Shown here: positions 1 to 6,805 of the stretch, in pieces | Position numbering within the stretch: position 1 is the stretch's first letter | Layout: the number at the start of each line of letters is the position of its first letter | Assembly (NCBI GenBank): GCA_029857875.1 | Contig: JAOUGB010000050.1 | Span: 1 to 9,916, forward strand | Source of the DNA: Desulfobacteraceae bacterium | GTDB lineage: Bacteria; Desulfobacterota; Desulfobacteria; Desulfobacterales; UBA11574 | Length of the DNA: 9,916 nucleotides | Direction of reading: 5' to 3' | The notes under the pieces: generated by a model | The model's database searches: none | Told to the model about the DNA's origin: nothing | The model's input: the letters and a program-made list of their open reading frames with translations, nothing else | Translations under genes and position numbers: made by a program

Positions 1-1
1 C

Positions 2-577
2 TCAGAATTTGCATCGGTTGCTTTTAATCTTTTAGACAAGGAGATTAGTAATGTCCAGGAATTTGAAAACGGATATTATATTCTTCAGCTTGTTGATAAA
101 ATTCAACCCAAGATACCCGAATTTGACAAGGTCAAGGAAAAGGTGAAACTTGAGTTAATTAAAGAAAAACAGGGCGAAAAAGCAAAAGCGGATTCAGAAA
201 CATTGTTAGCTGCATTAAAAAGCGTCAAAACCATGCATACTGAAAGCAAAAAATTTAACCTGACGCCGAAAACCACCGGCTTTTTCAAACGTAATGGTTC
301 AATCCCTGAAATCGGTTTTGAACGTGATATTGCTGAAGTTGCCTTTCAGCTCACAGACAAAAAACAATTCCCGGAAAACGTTATAAAAGGTTCAAAAGGG
401 TATTATGTTATTCAATTCAAAGACAGAAAAATATCGGATCCTGAAAATTTCAGCAAAGAAAAAGAAGAAATAAAGAATAGACTGCTGGCGCAAAAAAAGT
501 CCAGCATTTTTGATGCACTGCTGGCGCAAATCAAAAGCAGAAGCGAAATCACAATTAAGGAAGGGTTTTTAGAGTAA
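2..577 (+). CDS. PpiD/SurA-type peptidyl-prolyl cis-trans isomerase, C-terminal part (5' end outside window)
   Basis: The frame is open from base 2 and encodes the last 191 residues of a longer protein; the start lies upstream of the window. Two parvulin-like C-terminal signatures are visible. The first is near residues 3-33 (FASVAFNLLDKEISNV, then GYYILQLVDK). The second is near residues 108-140 (IAEVAFQLTDKKQF, then GYYVIQFKDR). They are joined by a Lys/Glu-rich, probably helical stretch and the segment LTPKTTGFFKRNGSIPEIG. One parvulin domain followed by a second degenerate one is the arrangement of PpiD, an inner-membrane-anchored periplasmic folding factor that helps newly exported outer-membrane proteins. 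The membrane anchor and SurA_N part would be upstream. Stop TAA is at 575-577. A plain SurA homologue is the alternative; the fold family is fairly sure, the exact subfamily less so. Confidence 0.78.
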   Translation, partial: SEFASVAFNLLDKEISNVQEFENGYYILQLVDKIQPKIPEFDKVKEKVKLELIKEKQGEKAKADSETLLAALKSVKTMHTESKKFNLTPKTTGFFKRNGSIPEIGFERDIAEVAFQLTDKKQFPENVIKGSKGYYVIQFKDRKISDPENFSKEKEEIKNRLLAQKKSSIFDALLAQIKSRSEITIKEGFLE

Positions 578-628
578 AGAACCCTGCCCATCTAAGATCC
601 CGCCACCCGGTGGAGAACCAGGCATTGT

Positions 629-926
629 TTTTCCCATTTTGGGATTTATAGGGGTCAGCCTCCGCTCATGGATATCTGAGGAGGTGAGCTTTAACTCCTC
701 ACTGTTCCTCATCCCTCCTCTTGCCATCAGTTCAAAATTCCACCGGTTTCTTGGCTTTGATGTTCTAAAAAATAACCTCATCAACAATTTCTTTCTCGAT
801 AATGTTCCAGTGATAAGACGGACTGGCCCTAAAAAGTTTTTTCAACATTGGGGTGTCACACGGATTTCGGAAATCCGGATCTATGTTATTTTTGATGAAA
901 TTAAAAAAAGCCAATAGGTGGACTCT
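629..926 (-). pseudogene. Relic of a tyrosine recombinase (phage-type integrase), frameshifted and truncated
   Basis: Reading the minus strand, the frame from 926 down to a stop at 765-767 gives LLAFFNFIKNNIDPDF, NPCDTPMLKKLFRASP and then EKEIVDEVIF. The similarity continues in another frame from about 784, giving FRTSKPRNRWNFELMARGGM, RNSEELKLTSSDI and ERRLTPINPKMGK, and is lost near 629. This order matches the end of the core-binding domain and the start of the catalytic domain of tyrosine recombinases. The Arg of GMRNSEELKL sits where the first catalytic Arg lies. The rest of the active site (Lys, HxxR, His, Tyr) is absent, and upstream there is an in-frame stop at 927-929. A possible further piece (FFRFFETRFKK) lies in a third frame at about 960-1000, but I cannot support it firmly. 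It is a dead gene fragment; the family assignment comes from pattern recognition without an alignment. Confidence 0.62.
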
Positions 927-1420
927 TCAGCGTAAGACCAAACTACGGAAACCTTCTTGAAACGCGTCTCAAAGAACCTGAAAAAAGCGAACCTCCGAAG
1001 AATGGTCTACGACTTCAGTTTTGGTTCGTTAGGATGATTCCGAAAAATATTTTCCAGACCTGCTCCTCTGTATTGGCGTTGCTTAAAATTAAGGGCACGA
1101 AACTTGAGTAAATAAGTTTTTACAGTAAAAACTCTCCGTCCCTTTATTTTTTTTTGTTTGGATATTTCAGTATTAACGAAATATTGCCGATATCGATTTA
1201 ATAACAACCTATAATATTATTTTTCAACTTATAAGGTCAAATGTGTATAATCGGAGTTTAAAAACAAACATTGCTGTTCAACAATTCATTTTAATGGAGA
1301 AGAGAAGGTTTAGTATTGGTTATAATTTATATTTAAAGGTTTATAAATTTTACCCTGTTTCTGTAAAGGTCACCCGGGCCCGGGGATTACATATAGAGCA
1401 GGGCTGAAAAGGACTTAAGA
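927..1420. other. Long AT-rich non-coding region with no recognisable gene
   Basis: About 490 bases lie between the integrase relic and the amidohydrolase gene. A 66-codon open frame on the minus strand (1007-1207) is Lys/Arg/Asn-rich and matches nothing I recognise; it may be noise or a decayed N-terminal part of the same recombinase. TATAAT strings occur at 1246-1251 and 1321-1326 and could serve the downstream gene, but neither has a convincing -35 box at 16-18 bases. A perfect 12-base GC palindrome lies at 1373-1384. Confidence 0.45.
1373..1384. repeat. Perfect 12-bp GC palindrome upstream of the amidohydrolase
   Basis: CCCGGGCCCGGG is its own reverse complement and stands out in AT-rich surroundings, 36 bases before the start codon at 1421. 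It has no loop and no following T-run, so it is not a terminator. It could be a protein-binding site, or chance. Confidence 0.3.
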
Positions 1421-2563
1421 ATGAATTGTGTTTTTGCCAAAACTATATACACCGGTCAATCGCTAAATGAAAACGCTTTTCTGCAAATCAAAAACGACCG
1501 GATCGCCGGGATTTCCAAAACGGCCCAAGGTAGGCTTTTAGGAAAATTTGACGTCATTACGCCGGCATTCATTGATCCGCACAGCCACATCGGCATCAAT
1601 CGTTCCGGAGAGCCGAATGATCAGGGGGAAGTCAACGAGAAGATGAATACCTTTCCGGTTATTTCCGACGTCCTCGATTCATTGCAGATGGACGATTGCG
1701 CCTTCAGAGACGCAATCGAGATGGGGGTGTTGTATTCGTGTATCGTTCCGGGAAGCGGTAATATTCTTAGCGGCAGGTCTGCGGTCATTCGCCACTGGGC
1801 CAAACACAGCACCGGCGCCCTGGTCTCAAGGGCCGGGATCAAGGCGGCCCTGGGCTACAATCCGATGTCTACCAAAGACTGGCAGGGAGAACGACCCTCC
1901 ACCCGCATGGGGGTCATCGGTCTTCTCAGGGGACAACTGGATGAAGTGCGTCAAAAGATGGAAACCCAGCGCCGGGCCAAGGGAAAAAAGAAAGAAGAAA
2001 TTATTTTTTCAGCGACTCAGGCGGTTTTTAAAGATATTCTGGAGGGCAAAGAGACGCTGCGGATTCATGCCCATAAAATTGACGATATTGCAGCCATGCT
2101 TCGTCTTGTGGATGAATTCAAGCTCAGGGTAACGGTCGAGCATGCCATGGATGTGTACCGTCCGGATATTTTAGGCGAATTGAAAAAAGCCGGTATCCCG
2201 GTCGTTTACGGACCGATTGACAGCATTGCATCCAAGGTGGAACTCAAGCACAAAAACTGGAAAAACATCCGTCATCTCCTGAACTCCGGGGTGCAATACG
2301 GACTGATGACCGACCATCCCGTAATTCCCGCCAGAAATCTTTTGATGCAGACCCGCTGGTTCATCCGCGCCGGCCTGTCAAAACAGCAGGCCATAGAGCT
2401 GATTTCCCGGTGCAACGCCGAAATCTTAGGCGTTGATAGAATGCTCGGCACGCTTCGGAAAGGCCGATGGGCATCCTTTGTCTGTTGGAACGGTGATCCT
2501 TTCGACCTGACAAGATACCCGGTAGCTGTATTTGCCGAAGGATCGCAGGTATATCCGTTTTAG
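1421..2563 (+). CDS. Amidohydrolase family protein (imidazolonepropionase-like, COG1228 type)
   Basis: This 380-residue protein has the metal-dependent amidohydrolase pattern in order. An N-terminal beta-sandwich half (1-48) is followed by strand-1 HxH in IDPHSHIG (H54, H56), the segment GSGNILSGRSAVIRH (111-125), a strand-5 region with His in LRIHAHKIDD (H216/H218), strand-6 VEHAMD (H241) and strand-8 Asp in LMTDHPV (D298). The C-terminal sandwich half closes with LGTLRKGRWASFVCWNGDPF, typical of enzymes such as imidazolonepropionase. It should be a cytosolic hydrolase of a C-N bond in a cyclic or acyl amide; the substrate cannot be told from sequence. The usual carbamylated Lys is not obvious. 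AAAAGGA ends 7 bases before the ATG, supporting the start. No signal peptide is seen. It appears to be a single-gene unit, facing away from the relic upstream and convergent with the YjbQ-type gene. Confidence 0.85.
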   Translation: MNCVFAKTIYTGQSLNENAFLQIKNDRIAGISKTAQGRLLGKFDVITPAFIDPHSHIGINRSGEPNDQGEVNEKMNTFPVISDVLDSLQMDDCAFRDAIEMGVLYSCIVPGSGNILSGRSAVIRHWAKHSTGALVSRAGIKAALGYNPMSTKDWQGERPSTRMGVIGLLRGQLDEVRQKMETQRRAKGKKKEEIIFSATQAVFKDILEGKETLRIHAHKIDDIAAMLRLVDEFKLRVTVEHAMDVYRPDILGELKKAGIPVVYGPIDSIASKVELKHKNWKNIRHLLNSGVQYGLMTDHPVIPARNLLMQTRWFIRAGLSKQQAIELISRCNAEILGVDRMLGTLRKGRWASFVCWNGDPFDLTRYPVAVFAEGSQVYPF

Positions 2564-2564
2564 A

Positions 2565-2589
2565 TCTCCTTCAAGCATTTAAAAGGAGA
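2565..2589 (+). promoter_or_regulatory. Hairpin enclosing a strong Shine-Dalgarno sequence
   Basis: TCTCCTT (2565-2571) pairs perfectly with AAGGAGA (2583-2589) across an 11-base loop, directly after the amidohydrolase stop codon. The 3' arm is itself a near-ideal Shine-Dalgarno sequence, 7 bases before a GTG at 2597. No T-run follows, so this is not a rho-independent terminator. It may limit initiation of the short downstream frame or may be chance. Confidence 0.3.
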
Positions 2590-2633
2590 AAGAGCAGTGA
2601 GAAAAGTAGCTGTTTTAACAATAGTATTTTGGT

Positions 2634-2771
2634 ATGCAGCTTCTCGAAGCGATCTTTACCCTCTCCCGCGAGGAAGTCTTCAAGCTCGTTCATGAAGGTA
2701 CGCTGAACAAGTCCGCGTTGGATGCCCACGATTATGTCTATGACATCTTTCCGGGGATCGAAAGAGAATAG
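2634..2771 (+). pseudogene. Short coding-like fragment (45 codons), probable gene remnant
   Basis: The open frame from ATG 2634 to TAG 2769-2771 starts MQLLEAIFTLSREEVFKLV and ends with YVYDIFPGIERE. Its composition is that of a folded soluble protein, and third codon positions are rich in G and C, unlike the AT-rich surroundings. It has no Shine-Dalgarno sequence of its own. A good one lies at 2582-2589, but it serves a GTG at 2597 in a different frame, which gives a 32-residue product ending at 2695. A frameshift between about 2620 and 2640 would join that start to this frame. I do not recognise a family. It could be the tail of a lost gene or a genuine small protein. Confidence 0.35.
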
Positions 2772-2843
2772 CGATCGACGGTGGGACAAGATGATGTAAC
2801 TTTCAATATCTAAATATAACTTTTTCGGCATCTATGAGACCGG

Positions 2844-3260
2844 TTATTCCCCGATGATTTTTACAAGGACACGTTTGCGTCTCCTACCGTCGAACTCTCC
2901 GTAAAATATCTGCTCCCAGGTTCCAAAATCAAGCCGGCCTTCTGTTATCGCCACAACCACTTCACGGCCCATGATCTGTCTTTTCATATGCGCATCTGCA
3001 TTGTCCTCTCCCACATTATGCCTGTACTGTGAAACCGGTTCGTGGGGCGCAAGTTTTTCAAGCCAGATTTCGTAATCATGATGGAGACCGGATTCATCGT
3101 CATTTATGAACACAGAGGCCGTAATGTGCATGGCGTTAACCAGCACAAGCCCCTCTCTGATACCGCACTCCTTGAGACAAGCATCCACCTGAGGCGTAAT
3201 ATTGATAAGCGCGCGCCGGGTCGGCACATCAAACCACAATTCTTTTCGATACGTTTTCAT
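2844..3260 (-). CDS. yjbQ: YjbQ/UPF0047 family protein (secondary thiamine-phosphate synthase-like)
   Basis: The 138-residue product has the usual length and the conserved landmarks of the YjbQ fold. These are [12 protein letters not shown] (about 46-57), the His/Asp-rich stretch [15 protein letters not shown] (about 84-98), and the C-terminal block [18 protein letters not shown] with [21 protein letters not shown]. coli YjbQ has weak thiamine-phosphate synthase activity when overproduced; the true cellular role of the family is not settled, so the name is positional. The protein is cytosolic. The start is well supported: GGAGG (complement of 3269-3273) lies 8 bases upstream of the ATG. It is divergent from the radical-SAM gene at 3403 and convergent with the amidohydrolase, so it is probably transcribed alone. 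Confidence 0.9.
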   Translation of the reverse strand: MKTYRKELWFDVPTRRALINITPQVDACLKECGIREGLVLVNAMHITASVFINDDESGLHHDYEIWLEKLAPHEPVSQYRHNVGEDNADAHMKRQIMGREVVVAITEGRLDFGTWEQIFYGEFDGRRRKRVLVKIIGE

Positions 3261-3402
3261 GGCCTATTCCTCCGCAAATATTTTTATCAATTTCAAGATA
3301 GTCCTTTCTGTTTTTCTTTGCAACATTATATAATTTTAGGTTCAGATGTACACAACCAGCCAAATTTGATAAGGTAGATATTAAAATGGATACCCAAAAA
3401 AT
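3261..3402. promoter_or_regulatory. Divergent promoter region between yjbQ and the radical-SAM operon
   Basis: These 142 bases separate two divergently transcribed genes and must hold both promoters unless the operon is read from elsewhere. An AT-rich core at 3325-3334 reads TATAAT on the plus strand (3329-3334) and also on the minus strand (complement of 3325-3330). No clear -35 box is correctly spaced for either. The plus side ends with a six-codon frame (3386-3406) overlapping the next start. The assignment rests on gene orientation. Confidence 0.35.
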
Positions 3403-3406
3403 ATGA
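3386..3406 (+). other. Six-codon mini-ORF overlapping the radical-SAM start (ATGA)
   Basis: ATG at 3386 reads MDTQKI and stops at TGA 3404-3406, overlapping the ATG 3403-3405 of the radical-SAM gene. The mini-ORF has AAGG (3371-3374) about 11 bases ahead of it, whereas the radical-SAM start has no Shine-Dalgarno sequence of its own at normal distance. This fits translational coupling, in which ribosomes terminating on the mini-ORF restart on the gene. It is short enough to be chance. Confidence 0.3.
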
Positions 3407-4701
3407 TAACGCAAAAGAGAAAAAAATTTGTTACAGCGGTTGTATCCAATAAAGCAGGAGAAATTTTTGATCTTGATGGATATGCGGCTGTGGGAATGGC
3501 CGGTTCTTCTTTGGTTCCTTTGACATTGGATGACACCATCCAAATCCCTTTTGGGGGAGAGCTTATGTTGATGCCGGACAGGAAGCCTTTGCTGTATAAC
3601 ATTAAAAATCACCGGATAGAAATACTAACGGAAAATCCTTACACCCCCGGCGAATCGATCTTTCCGGTGGCTGCATTTAATTCCCCCGGATATGTCGTCT
3701 CTTTTGTAAGTGCTTTTAAAGAAAATAAAAATGCCGGCGTTCTTCCCCTGTTTTCATACGGTGCCGTAGGATGGCACAATGGCAAATTCAGAGCAGCCGT
3801 TATACGTGTAGATAGGGAAAGACGGCAAGACTTGCGCCTGATGAAAGCCGAAGATGTCGTTGTGGGAATCAGAAAAATTCAAAAAGAAATGCCGGATAAC
3901 CGGCTTGTAAAGCACCTTGAAAAATGCGCCATGAAATACGGCTGTCCGGCTGCCAAGAATTTTTTTCTGGGAAGATACGAGGCTCCTCTCCCGACCTCTC
4001 CGGGCTGTAATGCACGCTGTCTCGGCTGTTTGTCCCTTCAAAAAAACAGTGAAATTCCACACAGCCAGGACAGAATCGATTTCAAACCATCTTCTAAAGA
4101 AATTGCTGACGTCGCACTTTGTCACATCAAGCGAGTTAAGCAAAGCGTTGTGAGCTTTGGTCAGGGATGTGAAGGAGATCCTTTGCTGGCCGCCGATGTC
4201 ATCGAGCCCGCCATAAAAGAGATACGATCCAAAACAAGGCAAGGCACCATCAACATGAATACCAACGGAAGCATGCCTGAAATTCTGAAAAAGTTGTTCG
4301 CCGCAGGTCTCGACAGCATTCGAATCAGTCTCAACAGTATCAGGAAAAACTGCTATGATGCCTATTTTCGACCCATAGGGTATACATTTGTCGATGTCAT
4401 AAAAAGTATCGAGCTTGCACTTAAAAATAAAAGATTTGTATCTATCAACTACCTCAATTGCCCCGGGTTCACAGACACACCGGAAGAAGTGGAAGCTTTG
4501 ATAAATTTTATTTACCAGCACCCCATAAATATGATCCAATGGCGAAACCTGAACTTTGACCCGCTAAGATATTGGAAGTTTATGTCTGCTGCCGCTGAGC
4601 TTGGGACGCCGGTGGGAATGCATCGGGTTATTCGGCAGGTGAAAGAATCTTTTCCGGATGTAAAACACGGCTACTTTAATCCGCCAAAGGAAAAATTTTA
4701 A
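3403..4701 (+). CDS. Radical SAM protein of unknown function, first gene of the prmA unit
   Basis: The 432-residue protein has an N-terminal domain of about 190 residues that I do not recognise, then a radical-SAM core. The [4Fe-4S] motif is CNARCLGC (C202, C206, C209) in CxxxCxxC spacing. It is followed by SFGQGCEGDPLL (251-262) at the GGEP position, NMNTNGS (284-290), and LDSIRISLNS (303-312), a usual core strand. It therefore should cleave S-adenosylmethionine reductively and do radical chemistry in the cytosol; the substrate is unknown. Extra Cys at 175, 181, 240, 256, 317 and 353 could include ligands of a second cluster, which I cannot establish. The ATG at 3403 is the only reasonable start, because an in-frame TAA lies at 3382-3384. 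The stop is 3 bases before prmA, implying one transcript. Confidence 0.85.
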   Translation: MITQKRKKFVTAVVSNKAGEIFDLDGYAAVGMAGSSLVPLTLDDTIQIPFGGELMLMPDRKPLLYNIKNHRIEILTENPYTPGESIFPVAAFNSPGYVVSFVSAFKENKNAGVLPLFSYGAVGWHNGKFRAAVIRVDRERRQDLRLMKAEDVVVGIRKIQKEMPDNRLVKHLEKCAMKYGCPAAKNFFLGRYEAPLPTSPGCNARCLGCLSLQKNSEIPHSQDRIDFKPSSKEIADVALCHIKRVKQSVVSFGQGCEGDPLLAADVIEPAIKEIRSKTRQGTINMNTNGSMPEILKKLFAAGLDSIRISLNSIRKNCYDAYFRPIGYTFVDVIKSIELALKNKRFVSINYLNCPGFTDTPEEVEALINFIYQHPINMIQWRNLNFDPLRYWKFMSAAAELGTPVGMHRVIRQVKESFPDVKHGYFNPPKEKF

Positions 4702-4704
4702 TTT

Positions 4705-5628
4705 ATGAAATGGATTGAAGCAAAAGTCATTTTTGATTCCAAAGACAAGCAATTGGCTGTAGATCTCATATCCAATCTGTTCTATGACCTTGATCTTACA
4801 GGCGTCGTTATCGAATCACCGGAGATTGAATCTCTGGAAGATTGGGGAGGCGATGCCATCATACCCGAAGAATATGCGGTCATCGGTTATCTCCCCTGCG
4901 ATGACAAATTAGAAAAAATGCGGAAATTCGTTGAAGAAAATTTGTCACGGCTCGAAAAAACAAACGGAATTGGATGCAAAATTATCTACTCTGATATGAA
5001 TGAAGAAGATTGGGCTCAAACATGGAAAACTTATTTTCGGCCTGAAAAAATCACAGCAAATATTGTCATAAAACCCACATGGCGTGAATATATTCGAGAG
5101 CATGATGAAATCGTACTTGAAATCGATCCGGGAATGGCCTTTGGAACCGGAACCCATCCCACGACTCGGATGTGCATTGCCATGATAGAAAAATATCTGA
5201 AAAAGAGCAGCACCTTTCTGGATATAGGAACCGGTTCGGGGATCCTTATGATTGCCGCCGCAAAGCTTGGCGCAATCAAGGTTTGGGGAACGGACAACGA
5301 TAATGTCGCTTTGGATACCGCCTACAAAAACTTAATACAAAACAGAATATCAGAATCGAGTTTTAAAATTCTGGCCGCCGATCTTGTTGATCAGATAACG
5401 GAACAGTTTGATCTTGTTGCGGCAAACCTAACAACCAAAACGATTTTAATCCTTCTTGAAGATGTCAAGAGGGTATTGGTTCAAGACGGCATTTTTGTCT
5501 GTTCCGGTATCCTTGAAACAGATAAGGATGAGGTTTTAAAAAAAATGAAAGATCTGGGTTTTGAACGCGTTGAAATCCTGGTAAAAGAAGAGTGGATTTC
5601 AATCGCTTGCCGTTCAAAGAGACAATAA
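4705..5628 (+). CDS. prmA: Ribosomal protein L11 methyltransferase PrmA
   Basis: PrmA uses S-adenosylmethionine to methylate amino groups of ribosomal protein L11 in the cytosol. At 307 residues the protein is close to the usual length (293 in E. coli). The N-terminal L11-recognition domain ends with the conserved EEDWAQTWKTYFRP (101-113). The linker motif LEIDPGMAFGTGTHPTT (138-154) is highly diagnostic, and the class I SAM site is FLDIGTGSGIL (171-181) with the acidic strand-2 end GTDND. The later AANLTT (239-244) replaces the more common ANIL-type motif. AAAGGA lies 13 bases upstream of the ATG, within the end of the preceding gene. It is sandwiched with 3-base and 1-base gaps between the radical-SAM and oxidoreductase genes. 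Confidence 0.95.
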   Translation: MKWIEAKVIFDSKDKQLAVDLISNLFYDLDLTGVVIESPEIESLEDWGGDAIIPEEYAVIGYLPCDDKLEKMRKFVEENLSRLEKTNGIGCKIIYSDMNEEDWAQTWKTYFRPEKITANIVIKPTWREYIREHDEIVLEIDPGMAFGTGTHPTTRMCIAMIEKYLKKSSTFLDIGTGSGILMIAAAKLGAIKVWGTDNDNVALDTAYKNLIQNRISESSFKILAADLVDQITEQFDLVAANLTTKTILILLEDVKRVLVQDGIFVCSGILETDKDEVLKKMKDLGFERVEILVKEEWISIACRSKRQ

Positions 5629-5629
5629 A

Positions 5630-6799
5630 ATGAGACCTGAATGTCCCGAAAAATCACAGGTCGTCATTATCGGCAGCGGCATTATCGGTGCCGTCATCGC
5701 CTATTACCTGACCCGAAAGGGGATAAGCGATGTGCTCGTTCTGGAGCAGGGTGAAATCGGTTCTCAAGGCGCCACCTCCGCCTGCCTGGGGGGTTTGAGA
5801 ACCCAGTTTTCTACTGCCGTGAACATCCGGTTCTCATTGATTTCAAGAAGAGTGTATCAACGGTTCAAAGAAGAATTCGGGGTTGATCCCGGCTTTAAAC
5901 CTTACGGCTACCTGTTTCTGGCAACAACACCAAAACAGTGGAAGGTTTTCAAAAGCACGTCTCGCATGATGAAGGTGTTGGATGTTCCCGTTGAATCACT
6001 TTCACCTCAAGAGGTTTCCCGGCGCTGGCCGTTTATCCGGGTCGATGATCTTTCAGGCGGATCTTATACCAAAGAAGACGGCTTTTATAGTCCCATAGAA
6101 ATCCTTCAGACCTATGTCAAAAAGGCCCGTCAGGGCGGCACTGTTTTTATGGAAAAAGTTCAGGTTACCGGCATCTCGATTAAAAACAATAGTGCTGTTG
6201 GTATACAAACAAAAGACGGACACAACATCAAAGCGGGTATTGTTGTTAATGCAGCCGGCCCTTGGGCCGGTCGAGTGGCCTCCATGGCCGGACTGGAGTT
6301 ACCCATAGGTCCTTTAAAGCGCCATCTCTTTTTTACCGATACCTTTCATGAAATTCCGGATATCTTTCCCATGGTGATCGATGTTGATTCCGGATGGTAC
6401 ATGAAGCGAGAGGGTCGGGGACTTATTCTGGGTGGACCCACGGGCAGCAAATCCTTCAGCCAGCATGTCGATTTCGATGCCGAGGAATGGACAGCCGAAA
6501 AGTCGATAAAACGCATTCCCGCTCTTGAGCGCGCAAAAATTATACGGGGCTGGGTGGGGCATTATGAAATGACGCCGGATCATCATGCGGTCATCGGTGC
6601 ATTTCCGGAACTTCGAAATTTTATCTGCGCTGCCGGTTTTTCCGGCCACGGATTCCAGCACGCACCTGCAACCGGCATGATCGTTGCCGAACTCATCGCA
6701 AACGGCAAGCCCGAAACCCTAGATATTTACTCTTTACGACCGACACGCTTTAGGGAAAACGATCTGAGCCATGAACCGATTACGGCATTTCGGGAGTAG
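5630..6799 (+). CDS. FAD-dependent oxidoreductase, DAO family (sarcosine oxidase beta / glycine oxidase-like)
   Basis: The 389-residue flavoprotein starts with a Rossmann FAD-binding motif, VVIIGSGIIGAVIAYYL (11-27; G15, G17, G20), and the ribose-binding Glu at the end of the second strand (LVLEQ, E39). Further family landmarks are GSQGATSACLGGLRTQF (44-60), VVNAAGPWAG (205-214), GHYEMTPDHHAVIG (310-323) and the C-terminal FAD-contact segment AAGFSGHGFQHAPATG (334-349). This order is that of the D-amino-acid oxidase/sarcosine oxidase beta superfamily, whose members oxidise C-N bonds of small amines and amino acids, some with a partner subunit. No partner subunit is present here, and the substrate cannot be inferred. 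The ATG follows the prmA stop by one base, with a purine-rich AAAGAGA inside the prmA end, so translation is probably coupled. No signal peptide is seen. Confidence 0.88.
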   Translation: MRPECPEKSQVVIIGSGIIGAVIAYYLTRKGISDVLVLEQGEIGSQGATSACLGGLRTQFSTAVNIRFSLISRRVYQRFKEEFGVDPGFKPYGYLFLATTPKQWKVFKSTSRMMKVLDVPVESLSPQEVSRRWPFIRVDDLSGGSYTKEDGFYSPIEILQTYVKKARQGGTVFMEKVQVTGISIKNNSAVGIQTKDGHNIKAGIVVNAAGPWAGRVASMAGLELPIGPLKRHLFFTDTFHEIPDIFPMVIDVDSGWYMKREGRGLILGGPTGSKSFSQHVDFDAEEWTAEKSIKRIPALERAKIIRGWVGHYEMTPDHHAVIGAFPELRNFICAAGFSGHGFQHAPATGMIVAELIANGKPETLDIYSLRPTRFRENDLSHEPITAFRE

Positions 6800-6805
6800 T
6801 TTCGG

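Noticed and set aside
639..917. Open frame of 92 codons on the plus strand
   Set aside because: It lies opposite the recombinase relic, whose minus-strand translation is far more protein-like; it has no Shine-Dalgarno sequence or recognisable domain.
1007..1207. Open frame of 66 codons on the minus strand
   Set aside because: Low-complexity, Lys/Arg/Asn-rich translation in AT-rich DNA, no recognisable family; at most a decayed piece of the neighbouring recombinase.
1321..1326. TATAAT considered as a -10 box for the amidohydrolase
   Set aside because: No acceptable -35 hexamer at 16-18 bases upstream; AT-rich DNA gives such strings by chance.
2571..2831. Open frame of 86 codons on the minus strand
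   Set aside because: Opposite the more coding-like plus-strand fragment at 2634-2771; its C-terminus is a Leu/Lys run from AT-rich DNA. Not supportable as a gene.
3754..4539. Long open frame (261 codons) on the minus strand
   Set aside because: Lies entirely inside the radical-SAM gene, which has clear motifs; the antisense translation has none.
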